The notes under the pieces were generated by a model, which saw only the letters and a program-made list of their open reading frames with translations, searched no databases and was not told the DNA's origin. Shown piece after piece: positions 1-9,142 of a stretch of DNA of 64,000 nt. Position 1 is the stretch's first letter; each line of letters starts with the position of its first letter. Made by a program: the position numbers and the translations under genes. This DNA comes from Amycolatopsis xylanica (GTDB taxonomy: Bacteria; Actinomycetota; Actinomycetes; Mycobacteriales; Pseudonocardiaceae), in contig NZ_FNON01000003.1 of NCBI RefSeq assembly GCF_900107045.1, forward strand, positions 248,001 to 312,000. Direction: 5' to 3'.

Positions 1-1
1 G

Positions 2-61
2 AAGGCGGCGGGCCGCGCGGCTTCCGGCAAGGCCGCACTCGACACCATGTCAGGACTTTAG
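2..61 (+). CDS. 3' end of an unidentified gene (partial)
   Basis: An open frame enters from the left edge and ends at TAG 59-61, giving a tail that reads KAAGRAASGKAALDTMSGL. A hairpin (73-88) follows 11 bases later, which fits a gene end. Nineteen residues are too few to name a product, and the frame could be fortuitous in high-GC DNA. Confidence 0.35.
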   Translation, partial: KAAGRAASGKAALDTMSGL

Positions 62-72
62 TCACTGTGCAC

Positions 73-88
73 CCCTCCCAAAGGAGGG
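73..88 (+). terminator. Short hairpin, possible terminator
   Basis: Six-base-pair GC-rich stem (CCCTCC and GGAGGG) with the loop CAAA, just after the stop of the partial gene. There is no T-tract, so it is only a possible terminator. The rest of 89-231 shows no further structure I can name; it must hold the promoter of the next gene. Confidence 0.3.
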
Positions 89-231
89 AATTCGCTCTCC
101 GGGGTGAGGAATTACCAATACGGGTCCTCACTTATTGACCAGAGGGTTGTCAGCCTCACCACTTACGGGTGAATCTTCTGGCGTCACGTTACACACAATT
201 CCCTGATGCGCACTTAGCGTAAGGAGTGCCC

Positions 232-816
232 GTGAAACGCTCACTCGCGCGCGGACTGGCGGCGGCCTGCGCCGCCGTCTCGGTCTTCGCACTGCAGGCG
301 CCCGCGACGGCGACCGCAGTCCAGCTCAAGGGTCAGGTCGGCATCCAGATGCAAGCGCAGGAGAAGAGCAACTGGTGCTGGGACGCCAGTGGCAACACGA
401 TCGCCGCCTACTTCGGACACACGTTGTCGCAGACCAAGTTCTGCCAGGTCGCGCACAACGAGTCGGGGACCACCTGCGCGAACAACCAGGGCTATCTGAG
501 TGATCAGCAGCGGGTGTTCCGCTGGCTCGGCTTCAGCAACGCGGGCACCTACAACTCGAACGGCCAGACGCTCAGCTTCGCCTCGATCAAGAGCCAGATC
601 GACGCCGGGCGGCCCATCGGCACCAGGATCGGCTGGAGCAACGGCGGCGGGCACATGCACGTGCTCTACGGCTACGACAACTCCACGAGTACCTCGAAAG
701 TGGACTTCGGCGATCCCTGGGGCAGCAACCCGCGCTACAACCACATGAACTACACGTCGTACCTGCGCAACAGCCAGTTCACCTGGACCCACACCGTGTA
801 CGGAATCGAGGACTGA
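232..816 (+). CDS. Secreted papain-like cysteine protease
   Basis: 194-residue protein starting at GTG 232, chosen because AAGGAG at 221-226 lies 5 bases upstream; the in-frame GTG at 226 would overlap that ribosome site. Residues 1-29 form a typical signal peptide ending in an Ala-rich cleavage region. The mature part has QAQEKSNWCW, where Gln43 (oxyanion hole) and Cys49 (nucleophile) match papain-like proteases of the C39-like/AvrRpt2-type group; a later GGGHMHVLYGY gives the catalytic His and VDFGDPWG a candidate Asp. The product is probably an exported peptidase. The next gene begins 3 bases after its stop, so the two are likely one operon and act together at the cell surface. Confidence 0.8.
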   Translation: MKRSLARGLAAACAAVSVFALQAPATATAVQLKGQVGIQMQAQEKSNWCWDASGNTIAAYFGHTLSQTKFCQVAHNESGTTCANNQGYLSDQQRVFRWLGFSNAGTYNSNGQTLSFASIKSQIDAGRPIGTRIGWSNGGGHMHVLYGYDNSTSTSKVDFGDPWGSNPRYNHMNYTSYLRNSQFTWTHTVYGIED

Positions 817-818
817 CC

Positions 819-1583
819 ATGACCAGGCCCCTTCTCGGCGCCGGACTGCTGATCGCGCTCGGTCTCATGCTCGGCGCAGGCCAGGCCTCCGCCGCAGGCC
901 AGCCGGCGGGCACCCCCGACGCCCGCGACCTGTCCGCCGTCGCCGCGCTCGCCACCAGCCCGTCGACGGTCGACCAGCTCGCCAAGGTCACCTTCCCCGA
1001 CAGCCCCAAGACCGCGGCCAGGATGGCCAACGCGGCCAAGGCCGAACCCGCCGCGTCGATCGCGGTCTACCAGCCGACGGCGGCCTTCGTCGCCGGAACC
1101 TCGTCGGTGCCCGCCGACCTCGCCTACGTCGCCGTGCCCGCCACCCTCGGCACCGGTGAGGTGGCGACCGTCTGGGCGCAGCGCGAAGGCCAGGACTGGA
1201 CGGTGGTGAACATCGCGTCCGGTGACGTGGAAAAGCGCCTCGCCACCAAGGCCGGCAAGGGCTATCTCCTGCACGAGCCGCAGATCAACGCCTGGTACGC
1301 GGTCGACGGCGACGCGGTCACCGTGCTCGACGGCTCGACCACCGGCGTGGCGGCGGGCACCCGGATGACCGTCGCCCAGTACCAGTCCGCGGTGCACGCC
1401 CGCTACGGCGACAAGCTGCCCGGCTCGGCCTACGACCGGTCCGGCGCGGCGGGTGGCTTCGGCCCGGCGGCGCCCGCATCGGGCGACGCCGGCGTCCCCG
1501 ACTGGGCGATCGCGGGCGGGGCGGGCGCGCTCGTCTTGGCCGCGGGCGTCGCCCTCCGCCTGCGCAGGCGCAGCGAGGGTTAA
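819..1583 (+). CDS. Exported, C-terminally membrane-anchored protein of unknown function
   Basis: 254 residues from ATG 819. Residues 1-26 are a signal peptide (hydrophobic LLGAGLLIALGLMLGAG, then ASA). The middle is Ala-rich without a domain I recognise. Near the C-terminus a hydrophobic stretch (WAIAGGAGALVLAAGVAL) is followed by RLRRRSEG, the layout of a stop-transfer anchor, so the bulk should face outside. It begins 3 bases after the protease gene and is probably co-transcribed with it; a role as partner, propeptide-like inhibitor or substrate of that protease is speculation. Confidence 0.7.
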   Translation: MTRPLLGAGLLIALGLMLGAGQASAAGQPAGTPDARDLSAVAALATSPSTVDQLAKVTFPDSPKTAARMANAAKAEPAASIAVYQPTAAFVAGTSSVPADLAYVAVPATLGTGEVATVWAQREGQDWTVVNIASGDVEKRLATKAGKGYLLHEPQINAWYAVDGDAVTVLDGSTTGVAAGTRMTVAQYQSAVHARYGDKLPGSAYDRSGAAGGFGPAAPASGDAGVPDWAIAGGAGALVLAAGVALRLRRRSEG

Positions 1584-1587
1584 AGGC

Positions 1588-1686
1588 TCGTGCGCGTTGC
1601 GGGCGGTTAGAACCGCCCACCCGTCTCCCGCCACCACCCTCAACGGAGGCGCGGCGCGCCACAGCGCCGTCCGCAACGCGCACGAC
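1588..1686. repeat. GGTTAGAACC palindrome family, copy 1
   Basis: Inner hairpin GGGCGGTT-AG-AACCGCCC at 1601-1618. The bases before it (TCGTGCGCGTTGCGG, 1588-1602) pair with CCGCAACGCGCACGA at 1672-1686, so the element is an outer stem with about 50 extra bases inserted on one side. It starts 5 bases after a stop codon and probably ends transcription. Other copies lie at 11316, 11659, 33848 and 35045. The remainder of the gap to 1818 shows nothing else clear. Confidence 0.6.
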
Positions 1687-1818
1687 CCCGCGTGACCTGC
1701 GTCGCCCAGCATGCGGCCACCCCCGGCTCACTCCACACTGGAGGCGATGGGGGCTTAGGCCGAATGGGTTAGACAAGGGTGGAAGGAGATCGCGCCGGGT
1801 GACGGCGCGAGCTGAACC

Positions 1819-3540
1819 ATGAGTTCGCAGGACGGCAAACCAGTGGTGGAACACACCGCCACGCAGGGACTGGCCAACGCACCGGACACCGCGGGTCCGG
1901 GCCACCCACCCGACGAGCACGTCCCGCTCGAACTCGCCGCCGACCGGCCTGCCGAGACCGACCGCACGGTGTTCTGGATCGCCGCCGGGCTCGCGCTCGC
2001 GATCATCGCGTGGGGCGTGTTCTCGCCGTCGAGCCTCGCGAATCTCGCCAAGACCGTGCTGAACGACGCGGTGATCCCCTACGGCGGCTGGGCCTTCGTG
2101 CTCACCGCGAGCGGGTTCGTCGTGTTCGCCGTCTGCCTGGCGATCAGCCGGTACGGGCGGATCCCGCTCGGCCAGGACAAGGAACTGCCCGAATTCCGGA
2201 CCTCGTCGTGGATCGCGATGATGTTCAGCGCCGGGATGGGCATCGGGCTGATGTTCTTCGGCGTGTACGAGCCGGTTTCGCACCTGGCCAGCCCGCCGCC
2301 CGGCACCGCGGCCGCTGGCTCGGACGACGCCGTGCACACCGCGATGGCGACCACGCTGTTCCACTGGACGGTGCATCCGTGGGCGATCTACGCGGTGGTC
2401 GGGCTCGCGATCGCGTACAGCACCTTCCGCAAGGGCCGCAGCCAGCTGATCAGCTCGGTGTTCGTCCCGCTGATCGGGCAGCGGCGCTCGGCGGGCCCGC
2501 TGGGCAAGGCGATCGACATCATGGCGATCTTCGCGACGCTGTTCGGCTCGGCCGCCTCGCTGGGGCTGGGCGCGCTGCAGGTCGGCGGCGGGATGGCGGC
2601 GGTCGGCTGGATCGACAACCCCGGCAAGGGCCTGCTGGTCGCGATCATCGTGGTGCTGACCATCGCGTTCATCGCCTCGGCCGTGTCCGGGGTGGCCAAG
2701 GGCATCCAGTGGCTGTCGAACATCAACATGGTGCTCGCCGCCGTGCTCGCGGTGTTCGTGCTGGTGGTCGGGCCGACCGTGCTGATCCTCAACATCGTGC
2801 CCGGCGCGATCGGCGACTACTTCCGCGAGCTGGCCGAGATGTCGGGCCGGACCGGGATGACCGGCGGCGAGAAGATGCAGACCTGGCTCAGCGGCTGGAC
2901 CGTCTTCTACTGGGCGTGGTGGATCTCCTGGACGCCGTTCGTCGGCATGTTCATCGCGCGGATCTCGCGCGGGCGCACGATCCGGCAGTTCATCTTCGGC
3001 GTCATCGCGGTGCCGAGCATCGTGAGCCTGATCTGGTTCGCGGTCTTCGGCGGCGCGGCGATCAGCAGGCAGCGCTCCGGCGCGGACATCGCGGGCGCGG
3101 GCAGTGCCGAGTCGGCGACGTTCAAGCTGCTCGAGACGCTGCCGTGGTTCGTGCCGATCGCGATCCTCGTGATGCTGCTGGTGTCGATCTTCTTCGTCTC
3201 CGGCGCGGACGCCGCGTCGATCGTGATGGGCACGTTGTCGCAGAAGGGATCCGTGCATCCGGCGAAGTCCGTGGTGATCTTCTGGGGCGTGCTGATGGGC
3301 GGGGTCGCCGCGGTCATGCTGCTGGTCGGCGGCGACGAGGCGCTCACCGGGCTGCAGAACCTGACGATCCTGATCGCGGTGCCGTTCCTGTTCGTCATGA
3401 TCGGGCTCTGCGTCGCCGTCTGGCGCGATCTGCGGCATGACCCGCTGATGCAGCAGGAGGACGCGATGATGCGCTCGCTCAAGGAGTTGCACGAAGAGCG
3501 GACCAACGGTCACCGGAAACGGCGCCTGCGCAAGGCTTAG
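1819..3540 (+). CDS. BCCT-family betaine/carnitine/choline transporter
   Basis: 573 residues from ATG 1819, usual length for the family. After a hydrophilic N-terminus of about 50 residues come roughly 12 hydrophobic segments. Family marks are MGIGLMFFGVYEP (residues about 140-152) and the strongly conserved FYWAWWISWTPFVGMFIARI with RGRTIR after it. BCCT proteins take up glycine betaine and related quaternary amines with Na+ or H+, usually for osmoprotection. The C-terminal tail is short and charged (HRKRRLRKA), so osmosensing as in BetP cannot be assumed. The gene stands alone, ends 9 bases before a perfect 28-bp hairpin, and faces the diguanylate cyclase-type gene. Confidence 0.9.
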   Translation: MSSQDGKPVVEHTATQGLANAPDTAGPGHPPDEHVPLELAADRPAETDRTVFWIAAGLALAIIAWGVFSPSSLANLAKTVLNDAVIPYGGWAFVLTASGFVVFAVCLAISRYGRIPLGQDKELPEFRTSSWIAMMFSAGMGIGLMFFGVYEPVSHLASPPPGTAAAGSDDAVHTAMATTLFHWTVHPWAIYAVVGLAIAYSTFRKGRSQLISSVFVPLIGQRRSAGPLGKAIDIMAIFATLFGSAASLGLGALQVGGGMAAVGWIDNPGKGLLVAIIVVLTIAFIASAVSGVAKGIQWLSNINMVLAAVLAVFVLVVGPTVLILNIVPGAIGDYFRELAEMSGRTGMTGGEKMQTWLSGWTVFYWAWWISWTPFVGMFIARISRGRTIRQFIFGVIAVPSIVSLIWFAVFGGAAISRQRSGADIAGAGSAESATFKLLETLPWFVPIAILVMLLVSIFFVSGADAASIVMGTLSQKGSVHPAKSVVIFWGVLMGGVAAVMLLVGGDEALTGLQNLTILIAVPFLFVMIGLCVAVWRDLRHDPLMQQEDAMMRSLKELHEERTNGHRKRRLRKA

Positions 3541-3549
3541 CCAGGTCCC

Positions 3550-3608
3550 GAAAGCCCGAAAGCCACTTTCGTCAGATCGCATCTGACGAAAGTGGCTTTC
3601 GGGCTTTC
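3550..3608. terminator. Perfect 28-bp hairpin (CCGAAAGCCACTTTCGG family, copy 1), bidirectional terminator
   Basis: Arms 3550-3577 and 3581-3608 are exact reverse complements with a CGC loop; the key word is CGAAAGCCACTTTCG. It lies between convergent genes and overlaps the stop codon of the minus-strand gene at 3607. Related copies are at 25406, 57430 and 62340, always at gene ends. Sequence and position suit a two-way transcription terminator. Confidence 0.75.
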
Positions 3609-5691
3609 ACGAGCTCTTCAACCCTACCTCGGCGCCGACCTGGCGCCACCAGGCCGCGTCTTCGGGGGTGTTGACGCCCTCGGCGATCACGGTCGCCCCG
3701 GCCAGGTGGGCGAACTCGGCGAGGCCGGTGACCAAAGCGCCGAGATGGTCGGTGACACGACCGGTGAAACGGACCGCGTCGACCGGAAGCTCGGTCAGGT
3801 CCACCGCGGTGGCCTCGGAGAAATCGCGGATCTCCGCGCGCACGCCGATCTCGGCCAGCACCTTCAGGTTGTCGGTGGCGTCGCCATGCGAAGCCAGCGC
3901 CGAAGCCGGGAAACCGCAACGCAAACGCGAAGGGTCCACTCCGGTTTCGGAAAGGATCTCGCGGATGGCGCCGACCAAATCCGCGTCGGCGGCTTGGCGC
4001 GCGGTCAGTCCGATGGAAATCGGCAGTTCGGGCACGGTCTCGCAAGCCTTGCGAAGCAGCCAGCCGCCCAAGGGATGGATCAGGCCGGTCCGGTCGGCGA
4101 GCGACACGCACTCGCGATGCGGCAGCTTGCCGTCTTCGGGGTGGTTCCACTGCAAGAGCGCCTCGACGCCGACGATCTTGTCGTCGGAGAGCCGGACCAG
4201 CGGTTCGTAGACGACGGCGAGTTCGCCGGTCTCCCAAGCGCCCGGCATCGACGCGGCCAGCCGGAACTGCTTGCGGTCTTCGGTGTCGCGCTCCGAGTCG
4301 ACCAGTTCCCACTGCCGGTGGCCCTTGGCCTGCGCGCGGCGCAACGTCATGTCGACCGCGCGCAGCAACTCCGCCGGCTCGACGTCGCGGGCCGGGCGGT
4401 GCGCGACGCCCATGGTCGCCGAGATCGCCACGCCGTGGCCGCTTTCGAGGTACTCGGGCTCGGACAGTTCCGCGTTGATCATCCTGATCATCGTCGGCAC
4501 GTCCGGGGTGTCCGGCGTGTTCTCGATCAGGATGCCGAACTCGTCGCCGCCGAGCCTGGCGATGAACGCGGTCTCGTCCGCGAGCACGGTCTTCAGCTTC
4601 GCGGTGACGCTCCTGAGCAGCCGGTCGCCGGTCGCGTGGCCGAAGCCGCCGGTGATCAGCCGGAAGCCGTCGAGATCGAGGTGGTAGACGGTGATCCCGG
4701 TCGCCGGATCCGCTTGGCGCAGCGCCTTTTCCAGGCGGGTGCTGAAGAACTGGCGGTTCGGCAGGCCGGTGAGCGCGTCGTGCAGTGTCTGGTGCGTCAT
4801 CCGGCGCTGCAGCAGCGACGCGTCGGTCTCGTCTTCGATGATCGTCACGAACTGGCGTGCGCCGCCACCGCCGTCGCGGACCGCCGAGGCCACGAGGTTC
4901 ACCCAGATCGGCTCGCCGCCGCCGACCAGGAACCGGCGCGCGATCCGCACCTTCGGCGACTTCGGGTCGAGCAGCTCGCGGTACCCCTCGCGCAGCGCTT
5001 CGACGTCCTCTTCGTGGACGAAGTCGAACAGCTCGCGCCCGACGAGCTGGGCTGGCGAGTGCTGCAGCGACTCGGCCAGCGCGTCGTTGACCCGCAGGAA
5101 CCGGCCGTCCAGATCGGTGAGCGCGACGCCGCTGGCCGTGCTGGTGAACAGCTGCTCGAACTGCGCCTGCGCGATCAGCGTGGTCCGGCGTGCCTCCTGC
5201 TCGACCTTGAACAGCGCGCGGTTGAGGTCTTCCTGGCGTGCCTGGATGTTCTCGCGCAGTGCCTCGCTGTAACCGGAGGTCATCGCGCCGAGCGCGAGGA
5301 CGACACGCTCGGTGAGCCGATCGAGGCGCCGCAGCTCGGGCGCCTGCGGCAGCGCCTTGCCGAGCACCTCCATGCTCACGCGCAGGCTTTCCGGCCCGAC
5401 ACACCGCAGGTCGACGAGCTTGCCGCCGGCCTCGATCGCGAGCTGCTGGCCCTCGGTGTCACGGCGGACGGCGTCGATCAGCAGGTCGACCAGCGCGCGC
5501 AGATGCTGCTCGAGCTCCTGGTGCGGGTACGGGAGATACGCCGTCATGCTGATGAGGTAGGCCCATTTGCGCGCGACGGACGCGCGTGACCGGTCGGCGG
5601 GCTGCGCCGTCGGCCACGCGTCGTCTTCCGGATGCGGGACTGTCACGTCTGTGGTGTCCAGGGGTCGGGTGCGCCGGTCGGGCACAGGCAT
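3607..5691 (-). CDS. PAS-GGDEF-EAL protein with degenerate EAL domain
   Basis: About 694 residues if started at ATG 5691; GTG 5646 is an alternative and neither has a strong ribosome site. Order: helical N-terminal region, PAS domain (FEQLFTSTASGVALTDLDGRF onward), GGDEF domain with intact RLGGDEFGIL, then an EAL-like domain with VGVEALLQW. GGDEF domains make cyclic-di-GMP and EAL domains break it. Here the EAL part lacks expected acidic and Lys ligands: the usual DDF reads IRDF, the Lys-bearing motif reads AVRFTGRV, and the Glu of the ES motif is missing. It is therefore probably a cyclase or c-di-GMP sensor rather than a phosphodiesterase. No transmembrane segment is seen. Confidence 0.8.
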   Translation of the reverse strand: MPVPDRRTRPLDTTDVTVPHPEDDAWPTAQPADRSRASVARKWAYLISMTAYLPYPHQELEQHLRALVDLLIDAVRRDTEGQQLAIEAGGKLVDLRCVGPESLRVSMEVLGKALPQAPELRRLDRLTERVVLALGAMTSGYSEALRENIQARQEDLNRALFKVEQEARRTTLIAQAQFEQLFTSTASGVALTDLDGRFLRVNDALAESLQHSPAQLVGRELFDFVHEEDVEALREGYRELLDPKSPKVRIARRFLVGGGEPIWVNLVASAVRDGGGGARQFVTIIEDETDASLLQRRMTHQTLHDALTGLPNRQFFSTRLEKALRQADPATGITVYHLDLDGFRLITGGFGHATGDRLLRSVTAKLKTVLADETAFIARLGGDEFGILIENTPDTPDVPTMIRMINAELSEPEYLESGHGVAISATMGVAHRPARDVEPAELLRAVDMTLRRAQAKGHRQWELVDSERDTEDRKQFRLAASMPGAWETGELAVVYEPLVRLSDDKIVGVEALLQWNHPEDGKLPHRECVSLADRTGLIHPLGGWLLRKACETVPELPISIGLTARQAADADLVGAIREILSETGVDPSRLRCGFPASALASHGDATDNLKVLAEIGVRAEIRDFSEATAVDLTELPVDAVRFTGRVTDHLGALVTGLAEFAHLAGATVIAEGVNTPEDAAWWRQVGAEVGLKSS

Positions 5692-5762
5692 GCCGGGCAC
5701 ACGTCTGCGCGGATTCTCCAGTGCTACGGAGGGTTTATGAATTACCTGATCGGGTGGTAACG

Positions 5763-6833
5763 CTATGCAACCACTCCGAGCCGGTCCCGCAGCCAGTCGC
5801 GCGTCGCGTCGCGGTAGGCGCCCGCGTTCTCGTGCAGGCCGAGCGAATGCCCGGCTCCCGGCAGGACGAACGTCGAAAGCTGGGCCGACGGCGAGTAGTA
5901 CGGCGCCTCCTGGGCACGCAGGTTCTGCGCGTTCGAGCAGTCCCGCAGCGCGAGCACCCCGCAGAACAGCACGTCCTTCTCTCCCACTGCCTGGAACACG
6001 GGGACGTTGATGCCGAGCGTGGCCGGGAGCACGATCCCGAACACGGCGACGGTGCCCATGCCCGGCACGGAGACCTGGTCCTTGGTGGCTTCGTCCGCCG
6101 CGATCACCCCGGGGTCGGCGTCGGGTTCGTTGTAGAACAGCCACGAGCGGGCGCCCGGCCTGGTCGTGAAGTACAGCGGGTCGCTGCCGAGCGCGGTCAG
6201 CGCCGGGTCGGTGAACGCGGGCGTCAAGCCGAAGACGACACCCAGCAGCAGCACCGGGATCGCCGGGATGTGCGTCATCCCGCTCAGCACCACGCCGTCG
6301 ACGTCGTGGTACGTGGACGCCTCCGCCGCCACGATGCCGGAGCCGACCGAGTGCCCGACGATGACGACCTTGGAGAACGCGATACCACCGACGTGCCCGG
6401 CACGCAGGTGACCCACCACCTGGTGCATGGACTCGGCCTCGGCGGAGAGCGTCATCCACGGGCTGGCCGGTTTGCTGCTCTGGCCGGTGCCGAGCCGGTC
6501 GGGCGCGAACGTGGCGAGGCCGTGCGCGGCCATGTCGCGCTGGTACGAGTACTGCCCGGATCCGTAGGGCAGGTCCCAATAAGCGCTGTTGTACGTGCCG
6601 CCGTGCACCAGCAGCTGGACCGCTTCGGGTGCGGGGCCGTTGGGCAGGCACAGCCTGCCGTGCATGGTGGCCGGCGCCGGCGGCAGCAGCACCGGCAGGC
6701 CGGGGCCGGACACCGGGAGGTCCACATCGGAGCAGGTGAACGCCGACGCCCCGGCGCCGGGAGCGGTCACGGTGGCGGTCAAGAGCAGGCAGCACGCGGA
6801 CAGCGCGACGACCAGTTTCCGTGGCACACGCAT
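5763..6833 (-). CDS. Secreted alpha/beta hydrolase
   Basis: 356 residues from ATG 6833, with GGAGG 7 bases upstream. Residues 1-30 are a signal peptide. The nucleophile elbow is VIVGHSVGSG (GxSxG) and the C-terminal catalytic His lies in LPGAGHSLGLHENAG; an Asp in the second half would complete the triad. VHGGTYNSAYWDLPYG is the usual HG oxyanion region. The fold suggests an extracellular esterase or lipase; the substrate cannot be told from sequence. It is followed on the same strand by the cyclic-di-GMP gene 71 bases on, with no clear link between them. Confidence 0.8.
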   Translation of the reverse strand: MRVPRKLVVALSACCLLLTATVTAPGAGASAFTCSDVDLPVSGPGLPVLLPPAPATMHGRLCLPNGPAPEAVQLLVHGGTYNSAYWDLPYGSGQYSYQRDMAAHGLATFAPDRLGTGQSSKPASPWMTLSAEAESMHQVVGHLRAGHVGGIAFSKVVIVGHSVGSGIVAAEASTYHDVDGVVLSGMTHIPAIPVLLLGVVFGLTPAFTDPALTALGSDPLYFTTRPGARSWLFYNEPDADPGVIAADEATKDQVSVPGMGTVAVFGIVLPATLGINVPVFQAVGEKDVLFCGVLALRDCSNAQNLRAQEAPYYSPSAQLSTFVLPGAGHSLGLHENAGAYRDATRDWLRDRLGVVA

Positions 6834-6894
6834 GACCGACCTCCGGATGGGCTTGAGAAAGGGACACAGGAGAGTACTACCGGTAGCCGGACGG

Positions 6895-8226
6895 TCACCG
6901 GCGCGGTACCGCTGTCATCGGGAGCTGGTTCGGCTGCATCGTGGCTTTGATCTTGGGGTAGACCGTTTTCCCCGGCACCGGCACCAAACGCCAGCGCGCG
7001 CCGATGGTCGCCGCGACGATGGCGATCTCGGCGGGCGCGAACTGGTGGCCGGGGCACAGCCGCGCGCCCGCGCCGAACGGGATGAACGCGCCCTTGGGCA
7101 GTTTCTCGGCCTCGCCGTCGGCCCAGCGGTCCGGATCGAACCTGCCGGGATCGCTGAACCAGCGCGGATCCTGGTGCAGCGTGTGCTGACTGACCGCGAC
7201 CTCGGTGCCCGCCGGGATGCGCACACCGCCGATCTCGACGTCCTCGCGGGCGCGGCGCATCAGGATCAGCGGCGGTGTCCGGCGGACGACCTCGTTGATG
7301 ATCTGCTGTGTGTAGCGGAGTTTCGGCAGGTCCTCGAACCGGGCGGGCCGCCCGTCGAGCACGGCGTCCACTTCGGCGTGGAACTCGGCCTCGATCTTCG
7401 GATCCGCGCCGATCTCGTGGAAGAACCAGGCCAGCGCCACGGCCGTGGTCTCGGCGCCGGTGGTCAGGATGGTGATGACCTCGTCGCGGATCTGCTCGTC
7501 GCTCATCCGCTCGCCGGTCTCCTCGTCGCGCGCCATGAGCAGCATCGAGAGCAGATCGCCCTGGTCGCCGCCCTCGGCCCTGGCCGAGACGATGGCTTCG
7601 CCGATGACCCGGCGCAGCCTGGCCGCGGCCGCGTCGAACCGCCGGTTCGCCGGGATCGGCAGTTTTTCCACCGGCTTCGGGGAAAACGCCCTTACCAGCA
7701 CGTACTTGAGCATGATCGGGATCGACCGCTGGATCTCGGCGAGCACGTCCGCGCCGAGCTCGGTGGAGAACAGCGTCCGGCCCGCGATGCCCAGCGCGAT
7801 GTCCTGCATGCGCTGGTCCACCTCGATGACCTGGCCCGATCGCCAGGAATCCGCGAGTTCCGCGGCCATCGTGGTCATCGTGGACTCGGCGTACGCCGCG
7901 ATCCGCCCGCGCGCGAACGCGGGCAGCACCATCCGCCGCTGACGGCGGTTGAACTCGCCGTTCGAGGTGGCGAGCCCGTCGCCGAAGAGCGGGCGCATCT
8001 TGTCGAAGACGATGCCCTTGTCGAACTTGTCCGCTTCGAGCGCCAGCACCCGCCAGGCGAGTTCCGGGGTGGTGACCAGGTAAACCGGGAGCGGGCCGAG
8101 ATAAAGCCGCACCACGTCGCCGTATTCGCGTAATGAGGTGAAGAGTTTCAGCGGATCCCGCAACATCGGTATGGTATGGCCCAACAACGGCCATCGACCG
8201 GGAAGAACCGCGACTTTTTCGGGCAC
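6895..8226 (-). CDS. Cytochrome P450
   Basis: 443 residues from GTG 8226, preceded by GGGGAGGAGG with an 8-base gap; a longer reading starting upstream is not needed. P450 marks: oxygen-binding helix ILTTGAETTAVALAW, ExxR-type K helix EVVRRTPP, and heme loop FGAGARLCPGHQFA with the Cys ligand. N-terminal GPLPVYLVTTPELA resembles soluble bacterial P450s that oxidise terpenes or lipids; no membrane anchor. It needs ferredoxin and reductase, neither of which is nearby. It is divergent from the methyltransferase (103 bases between starts). Confidence 0.88.
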   Translation of the reverse strand: MPEKVAVLPGRWPLLGHTIPMLRDPLKLFTSLREYGDVVRLYLGPLPVYLVTTPELAWRVLALEADKFDKGIVFDKMRPLFGDGLATSNGEFNRRQRRMVLPAFARGRIAAYAESTMTTMAAELADSWRSGQVIEVDQRMQDIALGIAGRTLFSTELGADVLAEIQRSIPIMLKYVLVRAFSPKPVEKLPIPANRRFDAAAARLRRVIGEAIVSARAEGGDQGDLLSMLLMARDEETGERMSDEQIRDEVITILTTGAETTAVALAWFFHEIGADPKIEAEFHAEVDAVLDGRPARFEDLPKLRYTQQIINEVVRRTPPLILMRRAREDVEIGGVRIPAGTEVAVSQHTLHQDPRWFSDPGRFDPDRWADGEAEKLPKGAFIPFGAGARLCPGHQFAPAEIAIVAATIGARWRLVPVPGKTVYPKIKATMQPNQLPMTAVPRR

Positions 8227-8329
8227 CGCACTCGCCTCCTCCCCGAACGGCCGGACAGGAAACAATAGAATCGGTCAAGCCCGCAAAGCGAGACCGGGCG
8301 CGGACGTCTACACGAATGGAGGAAGACCG

Positions 8330-9142
8330 GTGACCGGGGAGCTGAGCTGGGTACCGCCGGAAGTCGACACCACGGTGCCGAATCCGGCCAGGGTATACGA
8401 TTATTGGCTCGACGGTGATCACAATTTCCAGGTGGACCGCGAGCTGGGTGAGAAAATACTCCACATCATGCCGGGAGTCCGCGACGCGGCCCGGCTCAAT
8501 CGCGCGTTCCTCCGCCGCGCCGCGCTTTTCATGGCCGAATCCGGTATCAAGCAATTTCTCGACGTCGGCTCCGGAATTCCGACCGTCGGAAACCTGCACG
8601 AAATCGTGCAGGGCGTCGATCCCGATTCCCGGGTCGTCTATGTCGACCGCGAATCGGTGGCGGTCGCGCACAGCCAGCTTCTATTGGCAGGCAACAAGAA
8701 CTGCGCGGCCATCCAGGCAGATCTGCGTGACGTCAACGACATCGTCAACCACGAGCGGACCCGCGAGCTGCTGGACTTCAGCCAGCCGGTCGGCGTGTTC
8801 ATGTTGCTGCTGCTGCATTTCGTGCCGGACTCGTGGGACCCCGCCGGTATCGTGTCGAGGTACCGGGAGCGGCTCGCGCCCGGCAGTTTCCTCGCCATCT
8901 CGCACGTCGCGGCCGACTCGAACGCGCCGAAGCTGGACGAGGCGGTCGAGGCGTACAAGAGCACCCAGAATCTGCCGCAGCCGCGGACGCACGAGGAGAT
9001 CGTGCGTTTCTTCGACGGCTTCGACCTCGTCGACCCGGGGGTCGTCGGCTGTGCGATGTGGAACCCGCAAGGCGCGGGCGACATGTCCGACGACCCCGAG
9101 ATCAACGCGCTCCCCTATGCCGGGGTCGGCCGCAAACCCTGA
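8330..9142 (+). CDS. DUF574-type SAM-dependent methyltransferase
   Basis: 270 residues from GTG 8330; GGAGGAAG lies 5 bases upstream. NPARVYDYWLDGDHNFQVDR at the N-terminus and FLDVGSGIPT (SAM-binding loop) are characteristic of the actinomycete DUF574 methyltransferase family, which is highly multiplied in Streptomyces and relatives and mostly uncharacterised. An upstream in-frame extension would run into the divergent P450 and is rejected. Its 3' end overlaps the convergent epoxide hydrolase gene by 28 bases, so no separate terminator exists. Confidence 0.85.
   Translation: MTGELSWVPPEVDTTVPNPARVYDYWLDGDHNFQVDRELGEKILHIMPGVRDAARLNRAFLRRAALFMAESGIKQFLDVGSGIPTVGNLHEIVQGVDPDSRVVYVDRESVAVAHSQLLLAGNKNCAAIQADLRDVNDIVNHERTRELLDFSQPVGVFMLLLLHFVPDSWDPAGIVSRYRERLAPGSFLAISHVAADSNAPKLDEAVEAYKSTQNLPQPRTHEEIVRFFDGFDLVDPGVVGCAMWNPQGAGDMSDDPEINALPYAGVGRKP

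Noticed and set aside
3607..6867. 1086-residue frame extending the GGDEF-EAL gene
   Set aside because: The N-terminal 390 residues run in a wrong frame through the secreted hydrolase gene, which has its own signal peptide and ribosome site.
8138..8329. N-terminal extension of the DUF574 methyltransferase
   Set aside because: It would overlap the divergent P450 start; family length and the GGAGGAAG site support GTG 8330.
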